DNA from: Streptomyces marincola | GTDB lineage: Bacteria > Actinomycetota > Actinomycetes > Streptomycetales > Streptomycetaceae | Direction of reading: 5' to 3' | NCBI RefSeq assembly: GCF_020410765.1 | Contig: NZ_CP084541.1 | Span: forward strand, 987,001-1,051,000 | DNA length: 64,000 nt | Shown here: piece by piece, positions 8,207 through 17,368 of the stretch | How the letters are laid out: each line of letters starts with the position of its first letter | Numbering within the stretch: position 1 is the first letter of the stretch | Notes under the pieces: generated by a model | Seen by the model: only the letters and a program-made list of their open reading frames with translations | Database searches by the model: none | Told to the model about the DNA's origin: nothing | Program-made: the position numbers and the translations under genes

Positions 8207-9544
8207 TCAGCGCAGGCGGCCGGCCCCGGCCCAGCGGTCCACGAGCAGCGGCACCAGCAGCGGGTGGTCCACCCGGTCGCGCAGCACGGGCCGCCAGCCG
8301 GCGTCGTCACCGAGCGGCGCGTCGGGGTTGGCCCGCTGGTAGGCGCCCAGCAGGTCCACGGGCCTGTGGTTCACCCAGTTGCCCCGCTCGGTCACCGACG
8401 TACCGGCCGTCCACCGGTGCAGCACCTGCGCCGGCGCGACGCCCCTGGGCAGCGTGAACGCGTTGTACTCGGCCACCAGCGCCGACTCGATGCCGATGCC
8501 CCAGCTGTACCCGTACCTGGCTCCCGCGTCCTGCCGGAAGTGGTTGTTGTAGACGTCGACCTGGCCGTACCGCACGCGCGGCGCCCGCTCGTTGACGTTG
8601 TGGAACAGGTTGTGGTGGAACGTCGTGCGCAGCTTGCCCCGGTCGTCCGCCGCGGCACCGTCGCTGTTGCCCAGCAGGATCGTCTTGTCGTGCTCGGTGA
8701 AGACGTTCCAGCTGACCGTGACCAGGTCGCTGCCGCGCACGATGTCGAGCTGCCCGTCGTGCTGCTGGAACAGCCGGCCGAAGTATTCCGGCTGCTCCGC
8801 GTCGGGCCTGCGGCCGTCGGTGAACGTGTTGTGGTCCACCCACACGTGCCGGGAGCCGTACAGCACGAGGCTGTCGTACTCCGAGTTCCACGCGCCGAGA
8901 TCGCCGTCCGTCGGGTCCCACTGCGGGAAGCAGTCGAAGGTGTCCTCGAACGTCAGGTTGCGGATGATGACGTTCTCCGCGCGGCGCACGTCCAGCGTGG
9001 CGCCCAGCAGCCGCGCGTCCCGCCCGGTGCCGATGATCGTGGTGTTCGAGGGGACGTTCAGGACGACGCGTTCCTTCTGCCGCTCCGCCGAGGCGACGCG
9101 GGCGTCCTCAAGCGGCCCCGACGGCTCGGCGTCCCGGCCCCACACCTCGGGGTCGTAGGCCGCCAGGTAGCCGTCCAGCGTGTAGCCGTCGACGGCGTAG
9201 TCCTCGCACGTCAACGGGCGCCCGGCGGCATCGGTGTTGGCGTCGATCGTGCCGTCGACGCGGACGATCTTGGGGGTGTCGCCGCCCTCGGCGAGCGCGG
9301 TGGCCAACTCCTCGCGAGTGGAGACGGTCACGACGTCGCCGCGCCCGGCCGCCGCTCCCCCGGTGACCGAGCCCTCCGCCGAGCCCCAGCCGTCGCCGGC
9401 CGGCAGCACCGCGCGCGCCTGGTCGCCGCCCCGCCCGTGCGCGGCCGACGCCTGCGGCACGGCGGCGAGGCCGAACGCGAGCGCGGCGCAGCCGGTGAGA
9501 GCGGTCAGTCGGATGTGTCTGCGTCTTCTGTGTGTGCGGTTCAT
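8207..9544 (-). CDS. Secreted pectate lyase (polysaccharide lyase family 1)
   Basis: 445-aa exported parallel beta-helix lyase that cleaves polygalacturonate by beta-elimination with Ca2+. An Arg-rich N-terminus (MNRTHRRRRHIRL), a hydrophobic core and an AXA cleavage site (QASA|A) form a Sec-type signal peptide. Lyase motifs are TIIGTG, the ladder VIIRNLTFED, the Ca-binding region HVWVDHNTF, and RAPRVRYGQVDVYNN, which carries the proposed catalytic arginine. The ATG at 9544 has an AGGAG site. It lies 59 nt after the binding-protein gene and is the secreted end of the operon. Its galacturonide products suit udh and kdgD close by. Confidence 0.9.
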   Translation of the reverse strand: MNRTHRRRRHIRLTALTGCAALAFGLAAVPQASAAHGRGGDQARAVLPAGDGWGSAEGSVTGGAAAGRGDVVTVSTREELATALAEGGDTPKIVRVDGTIDANTDAAGRPLTCEDYAVDGYTLDGYLAAYDPEVWGRDAEPSGPLEDARVASAERQKERVVLNVPSNTTIIGTGRDARLLGATLDVRRAENVIIRNLTFEDTFDCFPQWDPTDGDLGAWNSEYDSLVLYGSRHVWVDHNTFTDGRRPDAEQPEYFGRLFQQHDGQLDIVRGSDLVTVSWNVFTEHDKTILLGNSDGAAADDRGKLRTTFHHNLFHNVNERAPRVRYGQVDVYNNHFRQDAGARYGYSWGIGIESALVAEYNAFTLPRGVAPAQVLHRWTAGTSVTERGNWVNHRPVDLLGAYQRANPDAPLGDDAGWRPVLRDRVDHPLLVPLLVDRWAGAGRLR

Positions 9545-9603
9545 CACGGCTCTCCTGCCGTAGGAAAGGGCGCGGGCCGGCCGCGCGGCCGGCCCGCGAG
9601 GGA

Positions 9604-10932
9604 TCAGGGCCGCTGCTCCCGCCACTCGGCCTCCGCCTCGTTGAAGCGCTGGGCCAAGTCGTCGGCGAATTCCTGGGCGGTCATCTCACCGAGCAGCAGC
9701 CGCTGGAAGTTGGGCTCGGTGTCCGCCTTGGTGATGTTGTTCCAGTCGGGCAGGTAGTACGGCAGCTGCACGATGGTGGTGCGCTCGTCGCTCAGCGCCT
9801 CCACCGCCGCCGCGGTGGGCGGGGCCTGCGCGATCCAGTCGTCCTCAAGCGCCGCGGTGTTCGCGGGTATCTGGCCGGCCGACTCGTTCCACAGGCTGTT
9901 CATCTCGTGCGACGCGGCGAACTCGATGAACCGCCAGGCCGCTTCCTTGTTGTCGCTGGCCCTGAAGAGGCCGAGCCCGTCCACCGGGTTGGACACGAAC
10001 GTGTGCGCCCCGCCCGGCTCGGGCGCGGGCATCGGCACCCCGGCGACCCCGTCCTCGCCGAACGCGGCCACGTGGTCGGGGTAGGAGCCCAGGTTGTGCT
10101 GCACCATCCCGACCGTTCCGCCGGTGAAGGTCGCGACCATGTTCGTGAAGTCGCTGTTGAGGTCGGCCTCCGGCGTGACCTCGTTGTACAGCCCGACGTA
10201 CCGTTCCAGGGCCTCGACGTTGGCCGGGGCGTTCACCGTGCTCTGGTCGCCCTCCCAGAAGGAGGCGATGCCCGACTGCGCGTACATCGCGTCGAGCGCC
10301 TGGGCCACCGAGCCCTCGCCGCCGCGCAGCGTGAAGCCGAACCGGTTGCCGCCGCGGTCGGTCAGCTCCTCCGCCGCGGTGAAGAACTTGTCCCAGTCGG
10401 TGGGCGGTTCGAGCCCGGCCTCGGCGAAGAGGTCGGTGCGGTACCACAGCACGCCCTGGTTCGCCGAGGTCGGCACGGAGTACAGCTCGCCCTCCTCGCC
10501 GACCGTGGCCTCGACGCTCTCCAGCATGGCCGGCATCAGCTGCCCGTCCAAAGAGCTCTCCGCGAGCCGGTCCGCGACCGGGTCGAGGGCGCCCTGCGCC
10601 ACGATGTTGGCCAGGTAGGAGGTGCTGACACCGCCCACGTCCGGCAGGCCCTCGCCGCCCTGGATCGCGGCGTCGTACTTGGACTGCACCTCGTTGATCG
10701 GGACACCGACGTACTCGACCTCGATGTCGGGGTTCTCCTCCTCGAAGGCGGCGATGATCTCGTTCCACACGTCCGTGCGGACGCCGCCGTTGTTGTCCCA
10801 GAAGGTGATCGTGCCGGTGCCGTCGCCCTCCCCGCCCTCCGCCGTGCCGTCGTCGCCGCAGGCGGTGGCGGTCGCGGCGAGGGCGAGCACGGAAACGGCG
10901 GCGGCGAAGCCACGCGGCAGGTGTCGTCTCAT
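9604..10932 (-). CDS. Carbohydrate ABC transporter substrate-binding lipoprotein
   Basis: 442-aa family 1 extracellular solute-binding protein. The lipoprotein signal peptide ends at lipobox ATAC (LALAATATAC|GDD), so it is anchored outside the membrane. SBP motifs include ITFWDNNGG, VWNEIIAAFEEENPDIEVEYV, and YSVPTSANQGVLWYRTDLFAEAGL. The start at 10932 has an AAGGGAG site. It follows the GH43 gene by 80 nt rather than preceding the permeases as is usual. The substrate is probably an oligosaccharide released by the lyase or glycosidase (inference). Confidence 0.9.
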   Translation of the reverse strand: MRRHLPRGFAAAVSVLALAATATACGDDGTAEGGEGDGTGTITFWDNNGGVRTDVWNEIIAAFEEENPDIEVEYVGVPINEVQSKYDAAIQGGEGLPDVGGVSTSYLANIVAQGALDPVADRLAESSLDGQLMPAMLESVEATVGEEGELYSVPTSANQGVLWYRTDLFAEAGLEPPTDWDKFFTAAEELTDRGGNRFGFTLRGGEGSVAQALDAMYAQSGIASFWEGDQSTVNAPANVEALERYVGLYNEVTPEADLNSDFTNMVATFTGGTVGMVQHNLGSYPDHVAAFGEDGVAGVPMPAPEPGGAHTFVSNPVDGLGLFRASDNKEAAWRFIEFAASHEMNSLWNESAGQIPANTAALEDDWIAQAPPTAAAVEALSDERTTIVQLPYYLPDWNNITKADTEPNFQRLLLGEMTAQEFADDLAQRFNEAEAEWREQRP

Positions 10933-11012
10933 CAGGCTGCTCCCTTGCAGGAATGAGTTGCGTGTGGTGCGGGGGGACGAACCGGAACGTCGCCGGAGTG
11001 GCGTCCGGGTGT

Positions 11013-12554
11013 TCAGGTGACGCGGAAGCGGCGGAAGGTGGCGAGCCCCGCGCGGTCCTCGCCCGGCGGGCCCGCGGTCCCCTCCCCCGCGGGGGCCGCG
11101 GCGAACAGGCCGAGCTGGGCGCCGACCCAGCGCCACGGGACGGCCGCGAACTCGGGGCCCGAGGCCCGCGCGTGCGGCGCCGCCGCCGAGAATCCGCACC
11201 GCCCGTCCGCGGTGACCTGCACGGTCAGCCGCGCCCGGCCGTCCTCGACCCGGTAGGGCACGGCGGCGTCCCGTTCCCGCTCGGCGACCTGCTCGGCGAA
11301 GCGGTGCACCAGCAGCACACCGCCGTCGGCCGCCCGTTCGAGCCCGATCCAGGAGAACGCGTCGCCCAGGACGGTGAGCCCGGCCCGCGCGCCCGGCTCC
11401 TCCGCGTCCAGGGACAGGTCGACGGACACGGTGACCGGGCCGACGGGCAGCCGCTGCGTGAGAACGGAGGGCAGCCGCCGCAGGTCGTGCACGTGCGGCG
11501 TGCGGCGGCACACCAGCCGCAGCCCGTCCGCCCCCGCCTCCGCGCCGCCGGGCGGCGCGGTCAGGCCAGGCGCGGGGTTGGCCGTCCAGGTCCACTGCGG
11601 GCCGAACCGCCCGCCGGGGAAGTCGTCGTCGGTGGCCGGCGCCTCGCGCGGCCCGCCCGGGACCGGCACCGGGTGGGAGGCGACGGGCCGGCCGTTGTCG
11701 CCGAGCACGGGCCAGCCGTCGGGCCCCCACTCCATGGGCTGGAGGTGCACCACCCGGCCGAACGCGCCGCGCCGCTGGAAGTGCAGGAACCAGTGCCCGC
11801 CGTCCCTGGTGTCCACCCAGGCGCCCTGGTGCGGGCCGTTGACGTCGGTGTCCCCCTGCGCGAGCACGACGCGCTCCTCGTAGGGGCCGAAGAAGTCGCG
11901 GGAGCGGAACGCGCCCTGCCAGCCGGTCTCCACGGAACCCGCCGGGGCGAAGATCCAGTACCAGCCGCCGTGCCGGTACAGCTTCGGCCCCTCAAGGGTG
12001 AACCAGCCGGGCAGCGCGTCCCCGTCCACGATGACCCGCCCCTCGTCGAGGAGCGCGGTGGCGTCCTCGCTCATCCGGTGGCCGGTCAGCCGGTTCTTGA
12101 CCCCGGAGCGGGACTTGGCCCAGCCGTGCACCAGGTACGCCCGCCCGTCCTCGTCCCACAGCGGGCACGGGTCGATGAGCCCCTTGCCCTCCTTGAGCAG
12201 CAGCGGCGGCGACCACGGGCCGGTGACGGCGGGCGCCTCGACGCGGAAGATGCCGCGGTCCGGGTCGCCCCAGAAGATCCAGAAGCGGCCCGCGTGGTGC
12301 CGCAGCGACGGCGCCCACACCCCGCTGTCGTGCCGCGGAACGGCGAACTCGCCCACCGGATCGAGCCGGTCGAGCGCGTGGCCGACGATGCGCCAGTTGA
12401 CCAGGTCACGCGAGTGCAGCAACGGCAGTCCCGGCACGCGGCCGAAGCTCGACGCCGTCAGGTAGAAGTCGTCCCCGACCCGGATCGCGTCCGGGTCCGA
12501 CCAGTCCGCGGCGAGCACCGGGTTGGTGTAGTGCTCCCCCGGCCACGCGGTCAC
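11013..12554 (-). CDS. Glycoside hydrolase family 43 (beta-xylosidase/arabinofuranosidase type)
   Basis: 513-aa intracellular enzyme without signal peptide. The N-terminal five-bladed propeller shows the GH43 triad: general base Asp20 in WSDPDAI, the pKa-modulating Asp in LIDPCPLWDEDG, and the acid Glu in FTLEGPKLYR. A C-terminal beta-sandwich of about 200 residues, as in the long GH43 subfamily, begins near DDDFPGGRFGPQW. The GTG at 12554 overlaps the preceding oxidoreductase stop as GTGA. It likely trims imported xylo- or arabino-oligosaccharides; exact specificity is not readable. Confidence 0.88.
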   Translation of the reverse strand: MTAWPGEHYTNPVLAADWSDPDAIRVGDDFYLTASSFGRVPGLPLLHSRDLVNWRIVGHALDRLDPVGEFAVPRHDSGVWAPSLRHHAGRFWIFWGDPDRGIFRVEAPAVTGPWSPPLLLKEGKGLIDPCPLWDEDGRAYLVHGWAKSRSGVKNRLTGHRMSEDATALLDEGRVIVDGDALPGWFTLEGPKLYRHGGWYWIFAPAGSVETGWQGAFRSRDFFGPYEERVVLAQGDTDVNGPHQGAWVDTRDGGHWFLHFQRRGAFGRVVHLQPMEWGPDGWPVLGDNGRPVASHPVPVPGGPREAPATDDDFPGGRFGPQWTWTANPAPGLTAPPGGAEAGADGLRLVCRRTPHVHDLRRLPSVLTQRLPVGPVTVSVDLSLDAEEPGARAGLTVLGDAFSWIGLERAADGGVLLVHRFAEQVAERERDAAVPYRVEDGRARLTVQVTADGRCGFSAAAPHARASGPEFAAVPWRWVGAQLGLFAAAPAGEGTAGPPGEDRAGLATFRRFRVT

Positions 12555-13702
12555 CGGCCGGCCTCCGCGCGCCGCGCCCAGGGGGCGCCCAACTCCGAGT
12601 AGAGGGCGAGCCGCTGCGCGCCGGCCTCGGTCAGCGCGTCGACGCCGGGGATGACCCGGCGCGGCCCCTGCACCCCCGGCTCGCTGCGCCACGCGGCCGG
12701 GGGCAGCGCCACCGGGTCGGGCGCGGTGCGCACGGCCTCCACGACGCGGGTGAACGCGCCGGTGCGCTCCAGGGGCACGAGCAGCGGTTCGCCGTGGCGC
12801 AGGTGGGCGACGAGGTTGGCGAGCAGGTCGGTCCGCCCGTGCTCGGTGGTCTCAGGATCGTGCCCGGCGCGTTCGACCCGGACCCGGTCGGCCTTGTACC
12901 AGAAGGTGATGCGCCCGCGGTCGCCGTGCACGACGACGTACGGGTCGCCGGGACGCTCGGCGGCCAGGGTGACCGCGGCGACGATGGAACGGCCCGTGGT
13001 GGTGCGGATGCGCGCGCAGGAGGTGTCGTCGGCGGCGATGTCGTTGACCCGGTACAGCTCAAGGTCGACGGACTCGACGTCCCCGGCGCGGTCCGCGCCC
13101 TCGATGCGCAGCGCGGTGGCCACGGCGTGCGCCAGCGGGTTGGTCAGCACGCCGTCGACGACGTCGCGGCCGTCGAGCGTGCGCAGCCCGCCCCACGGCG
13201 CGCGCCGCCAGTACGCCTCCTCGCGCACCCACGCGCCGGCGGCGCCGATGCCGCGGACGGCGCCGATGGCACCGTCCGCGACCAGGGCGCGGATGCGGTC
13301 GATCGCCTCGGAGCCGAGCGACTGGAACCCGACCTGGCAGGCGACGCCCGCGCCGCCGACGTCGGCCGCCAGCCGCCGGAACGCGGCGAGCGACGGCGTG
13401 GGCGGCTTCTCCAGCAGCAGGTGGACGCCCGCCCGCGCGGCGGCGCGGCCCAGGTCGGCGTGGGTGTGGATCGGGGTGCACACCACGGCCGCCTCGGCGC
13501 CGGTGCCGGCCAGCAGCCCCGGCAGGTCGTCCGACTGCCTGGGGTGCCCGAGGCCGTCGAGTTCCGCCGGTGCGAGCGGCGTCAGCTCGCACACGCCGAC
13601 CAGCCGGACCACGTCGCGCTCGGCGAGGCGGCGGATGTTGGCCAGGTGCCAGCGGCCGTGGCCGCGCGCCCCGGCGAGCACGATGGGCAACGGCTCCGTC
13701 AT
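12551..13702 (-). CDS. Gfo/Idh/MocA family NAD(P)-dependent oxidoreductase
   Basis: 383-aa sugar or sugar-acid dehydrogenase family. The N-terminal Rossmann fold has VLAGARGHGRWHL (GxGxxG-like, GARGHG); the family EKP motif is LLLEKPPTPSL; the C-terminal alpha/beta substrate domain contains GGLRTLDGRDVVDGVLTNPLAH. It overlaps the upstream permease and the downstream GH43 by 4 bp each (ATGA, GTGA). Substrate unknown; the context suggests a monosaccharide or its lactone derived from the imported glycan. Confidence 0.87.
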   Translation of the reverse strand: MTEPLPIVLAGARGHGRWHLANIRRLAERDVVRLVGVCELTPLAPAELDGLGHPRQSDDLPGLLAGTGAEAAVVCTPIHTHADLGRAAARAGVHLLLEKPPTPSLAAFRRLAADVGGAGVACQVGFQSLGSEAIDRIRALVADGAIGAVRGIGAAGAWVREEAYWRRAPWGGLRTLDGRDVVDGVLTNPLAHAVATALRIEGADRAGDVESVDLELYRVNDIAADDTSCARIRTTTGRSIVAAVTLAAERPGDPYVVVHGDRGRITFWYKADRVRVERAGHDPETTEHGRTDLLANLVAHLRHGEPLLVPLERTGAFTRVVEAVRTAPDPVALPPAAWRSEPGVQGPRRVIPGVDALTEAGAQRLALYSELGAPWARRAEAGR

Positions 13703-14592
13703 CCCTTCACCGCCCCCGCGCTGAAGCCGGTGATCAGCCACCGCTGGATGAAGGCGAAGACGAGGACGACCGGCACCGCGGCCACGACACCGCCCGCGGC
13801 GAGCGCGCCGAGGTCCACGCTGTCGGAGCCGATCAGGGTGTTCAGGCCGACCGGGATGGTCTGCTTGTCCTGCGCGTTGAGGAACATCAGCGCGAACAGG
13901 AAGTGGTTCCAGCTGTGCACGAAGGCGAAGGACCCGACCGCGATCAGGCCGGGCCGCAGCAGCGGCAGCACGATCGCGAGGAAGGCCCGCAGCCGTGAGC
14001 AGCCGTCCACCCACGCGGCCTCTTCGAGCGAGGGCGGCACGTTCCTGATGAACCCCGCGATGAGGATCATCGACAGCGGCAGCTGGAACACCGTCTCGGC
14101 GATGATCACGCTCCACAGCGAGTTCAGCAGCTGGAGTTCGCGGAAGATCTCGAACAGCGGCACCAGCATGAGCGCGCCCGGGATGAACTGCGAGCACAGC
14201 AGCGCCAGCATGAACGGCATCCGCAGGCGGAACTTGAAGCGGGCCAGCGCGTAGCCGCCGGACAGCGCGACCAGCATCGTCATCAGCATGGACGCGATGC
14301 CCACGTACATGCTGTTGAGGAAGTAGGTGTCGAACCCGCGCTCGTTCCACACCTTTTCGAAGTGCTGCCCGGTCATGGGCCAGGGCACGAGCGAGTCGGA
14401 GCCCGGCTCGCGCAGCGCGAACAGCAGCATCCAGTAGAAAGGGATCAGGGTGAACAGCAGGTAGAGGCCGAGCGGCAGGAAGATCTGCCAGCGGGGCGGC
14501 TGGTCGATGGGCCGGTTGCGGCGGCGCTTGGCGGGAGGCGCCGGAGGGGCGGACGCGGGCGCCGTCTCCCGGTCGATGACTGCGGCGGTCAT
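13699..14592 (-). CDS. Carbohydrate ABC transporter permease (MalG-like)
   Basis: 297-aa inner-membrane permease with six predicted helices and the EAA loop in EEAAWVDGCSRLRAFLAIVLPLLRPG, split here as EEAAWVDGCS and VLPLLRPG. The N-terminus carries an Arg/Lys-rich cytoplasmic segment. It overlaps its partner permease by ATGA. No ATP-binding subunit is encoded in the cluster; in Streptomyces a shared ATPase such as MsiK commonly serves such importers. Confidence 0.92.
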   Translation of the reverse strand: MTAAVIDRETAPASAPPAPPAKRRRNRPIDQPPRWQIFLPLGLYLLFTLIPFYWMLLFALREPGSDSLVPWPMTGQHFEKVWNERGFDTYFLNSMYVGIASMLMTMLVALSGGYALARFKFRLRMPFMLALLCSQFIPGALMLVPLFEIFRELQLLNSLWSVIIAETVFQLPLSMILIAGFIRNVPPSLEEAAWVDGCSRLRAFLAIVLPLLRPGLIAVGSFAFVHSWNHFLFALMFLNAQDKQTIPVGLNTLIGSDSVDLGALAAGGVVAAVPVVLVFAFIQRWLITGFSAGAVKG

Positions 14593-15518
14593 TTGTCGTC
14601 GCCTCCGAACTTGCTCAGGCGCAAATAGAGGATCGAACAGAACAGGAGGATCACGAAGGCGACGGTCGTCAGGGCCGAGGCGTAACCGAACTCGTTGCCG
14701 TGGATGCCGGTCTGGGCCACGTACAGCGGCAGGGTGGTCGTCTCGCCCGCGGGACCGCCGCCCGTGAGGGTGTAGAGCAGGTCGACGTTGTTGAACTCCC
14801 AGACCGCGCGCAGCAGGGTGGAGAGCACGATCGCGTCCCGCAGGTGCGGAAGCGTGATGTGCCAGAACTGGCGCACCCGGCTCGCGCCGTCGACGGACGC
14901 GGCCTCGTACAGGTCCTTCGACACGGACTGGAGGTCGGCGAGGATGAGGATGGCGAAGAACGGGACGCCGCGCCACAGTTCGGCGATGACGGCGCCCCAG
15001 AAGACCGTTCCGGTGTCGGCGAGCACCGACGTTCCGTACTCGCCGATGCCCGCGTCGGCCAGGTACCGGTTGATGCCGGTCGACGGGTTGTAGATCAGCA
15101 GCCAGATGGTGCTGGTGAGCACGCCGGAGACGGCCCAGGGCGAGAACACCAGGGCGCGGGCCAGGCCGCGGCCGATGAAGGTCTGGTTGATGATCAGGGC
15201 GAGGGCCAGGCCGAAGACCAGCTGGAGGCTGACCTCGACGAAGACCCATTTCGCGCTGAAGAGGAGCGTGTCCCAGAAGAAGGGGTCGTCGGTGAAGATC
15301 TCCCGGAAGTTGTCGAGCCCGGCGAAGCCGTCCCGCCAGGGCTTGGTGACGTTGTAGTGCTGGAGGCTGTAGTAGATGACGCTGAGCATCGGGTAGGCGA
15401 TGAAGCCCAGCATCAGCAGCCCCGCGGGCGCGATCAGCAGGTACGGCAGGGAGCGTGGTGAGCTTCCGCCACGGCGGCGCCGCGGGGGCCGGGTCCGTTC
15501 CTTGACGGCATCGGCCAT
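14589..15518 (-). CDS. Carbohydrate ABC transporter permease (MalF-like)
   Basis: 309-aa permease, first gene of the transport operon. Six hydrophobic helices start at SLPYLLIAPAGLLML; the EAA loop reads YEAASVDGASRVRQFWHITLPHL (core EAASVDGA). A CGGAGAAG ribosome site precedes the ATG at 15518. A LacI-type operator lies about 35 nt upstream of the start. Confidence 0.92.
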   Translation of the reverse strand: MADAVKERTRPPRRRRGGSSPRSLPYLLIAPAGLLMLGFIAYPMLSVIYYSLQHYNVTKPWRDGFAGLDNFREIFTDDPFFWDTLLFSAKWVFVEVSLQLVFGLALALIINQTFIGRGLARALVFSPWAVSGVLTSTIWLLIYNPSTGINRYLADAGIGEYGTSVLADTGTVFWGAVIAELWRGVPFFAILILADLQSVSKDLYEAASVDGASRVRQFWHITLPHLRDAIVLSTLLRAVWEFNNVDLLYTLTGGGPAGETTTLPLYVAQTGIHGNEFGYASALTTVAFVILLFCSILYLRLSKFGGDDK

Positions 15519-15552
15519 TCCGCTTCTCCGTTCTCAGCTGGCGGGCGGCGCG

Positions 15553-15565
15553 GGAAGCGCTTTCC
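15553..15565. promoter_or_regulatory. LacI-family-type operator
   Basis: GGAAGCGCTTTCC is a near-perfect palindrome centred on the CG step typical of LacI/CcpA-family sites. It lies between the dehydratase stop and the first permease start and probably controls the permease operon. No LacI gene is present in the window. Confidence 0.55.
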
Positions 15566-15631
15566 GCGTGTGCGTGGAGGTGGGTCCCCGGATGGGACGG
15601 GACGGGTGAGTGGTTCGCCAGGTCCGGAACG

Positions 15632-17368
15632 TCAGCTGGTGTGCGGTTCCGGGACGTGTCCTGGCCGGGAGAGGAAGGTGAAGTCGCAGCCGGTGTCGGC
15701 CTGGGTGATGTGTTCCTCGTAGAGGGCGCCGAAGCCGCGTCCGTAGCGGGGCGGCGGGGGCTGCCAGGCCTGGCGGCGCCGGTGGAGTTCGGCGTCGGGG
15801 ACGTTGAGGTGGAGCCGGCGTGCGGGCACGTCGAGGGTGATGGTGTCGCCGGTGTTGACGAGGGCGAGGGGGCCGCCGACGTGCGACTCGGGGGCGATGT
15901 GCAGGACGCAGGCGCCGTAGCTGGTGCCGCTCATGCGGGCGTCGGAGAGGCGGACCATGTCGGTGACGCCCTGCTTGAGCAGGTAGTCGGGGATGGGGAG
16001 CATCCCGTACTCGGGCATGCCGGGACCGCCCAGCGGACCCGAGCCGCGCAGGACGAGGACGTCGTCCGGTGTGATGGCCAGGTCGGGGTCGTTGATGCGC
16101 CGCTGCATCGAGGGGTAGTCGTCGAAGACCACGGCCCGGCCGGTGTGCTGAAGAAGGTGGGGCTCGGCGGAGATGTGCTTGATCACGGCGCCGTCGGGGG
16201 CCAGGTTTCCGCGCAGAACCGCCAGGCCGCCCTGCTCGGCCACCGGGCGCTCAAGGGGCCGGATCACCTCGTCGTCGTGGACGAGGGCGTCGGCGAGCTG
16301 TTCGCGCAGGGAGCGGCAGGCGACGGTGGGGCGGTCCAGGTGGAGGTGGGTGTCGCCGAGGCGGGCCAGGAGGCCCGGCAGGCCGCCGGCGTAGTAGAAG
16401 TCCTCCATCAGGAAGCGTCCGCCGGGGCGGATGTCGGCCAGGACGGGCACGGTCCGTGCGATCCGGTCGAAGTCCTCCAGGGTGAGGGTGATGCCGCAGC
16501 GGCCGGCCATGGCGATGAGGTGGATGACGGCGTTGGTGGAGCCGCCCAGGGCCAGGACGGTGGTGATGGCGTCCTCGAAGGCGTCGCGGGTGAGGATGTC
16601 GGCGGGTGTGGTGCCGGCGCGGATGAGTTCGACGACGCGCAGCCCGGCGGCGGCGGCCATGCGGGTGTGGGCGGAGTCCACCGCGGGGATGGCGGCGGCG
16701 CCCGGCATGGTGATGCCCAGGGCCTCGGCGGCCGAGGTCATGGTGGACGCGGTGCCCATGGTCATGCAGGTGCCGGGGGACCGGGCGAGCCCGGCCTCCA
16801 GCTCCGAGATCTCGCGGTCGCCGATCCGGCCGGCGCGCTTCTCGTCCCAGTACTTCCACATGTCGGTGCCCGAACCCAGGGTCCGGCCGCGCCAGTGGCC
16901 GCGCAGCATGGGCCCCGCGGGGACGAAGATCGCGGGCAGGCCCGCGCTGGCCGCGCCCATCAGCAGGGCGGGGGTGGTCTTGTCGCAGCCGCCCAGCAGG
17001 ACGGCGCCGTCCACCGGGTAGGAGCGCAGCAGCTCCTCGGTCTCCATCGCCAGCAGGTTGCGGTACAGCATCGGCGTGGGCTTCTGGAACGTCTCCGACA
17101 GGGTCGCGACGGGGAACTCCAGCGGGAAGCCCCCCGCCTGCCACACCCCCCGCTTGACCGCCTCGGCCCGCTCCCTCAGGTGCTGGTGGCACGGGTTGAT
17201 GTCCGACCACGTGTTCACCACCGCGACCACCGGCTTGCCCGCGTGCTCCTCGGGCAGGAACCCCAACTGCCGCGTCCGCGCCCGATGGCTGAACGACCGC
17301 ACCCCGTCCCCGTCGAACCACCGGCCACTGCGCAGCACCTGCTCGCTCCTTTCCTCCGCGTCGTTCAC
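15632..17368 (-). CDS. IlvD/Edd-family sugar-acid dehydratase
   Basis: 578-aa Fe-S dehydratase of the dihydroxy-acid/6-phosphogluconate dehydratase family. The cluster cysteines are visible in INPCHQHL, LLGGCDKTTPALLMG and SPGTCMTMGTASTM. Length and motifs fit aldonate dehydratases such as L-arabonate, D-xylonate or D-galactonate dehydratase rather than biosynthetic IlvD. GTG 17368 overlaps the upstream gene (GTGA) and begins at the conserved start of the family. With the preceding DHDPS-family enzyme it resembles the L-arabonate route (aldonate to 2-keto-3-deoxy acid to semialdehyde). Exact substrate is inference. Confidence 0.87.
   Translation of the reverse strand: MNDAEERSEQVLRSGRWFDGDGVRSFSHRARTRQLGFLPEEHAGKPVVAVVNTWSDINPCHQHLRERAEAVKRGVWQAGGFPLEFPVATLSETFQKPTPMLYRNLLAMETEELLRSYPVDGAVLLGGCDKTTPALLMGAASAGLPAIFVPAGPMLRGHWRGRTLGSGTDMWKYWDEKRAGRIGDREISELEAGLARSPGTCMTMGTASTMTSAAEALGITMPGAAAIPAVDSAHTRMAAAAGLRVVELIRAGTTPADILTRDAFEDAITTVLALGGSTNAVIHLIAMAGRCGITLTLEDFDRIARTVPVLADIRPGGRFLMEDFYYAGGLPGLLARLGDTHLHLDRPTVACRSLREQLADALVHDDEVIRPLERPVAEQGGLAVLRGNLAPDGAVIKHISAEPHLLQHTGRAVVFDDYPSMQRRINDPDLAITPDDVLVLRGSGPLGGPGMPEYGMLPIPDYLLKQGVTDMVRLSDARMSGTSYGACVLHIAPESHVGGPLALVNTGDTITLDVPARRLHLNVPDAELHRRRQAWQPPPPRYGRGFGALYEEHITQADTGCDFTFLSRPGHVPEPHTS

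Noticed and set aside
7010..9757. 915-codon plus-strand frame opposite the esterase and pectate lyase
   Set aside because: Low-complexity Arg/Gly/Val translation with no motif, antisense to two genes with clear active sites.
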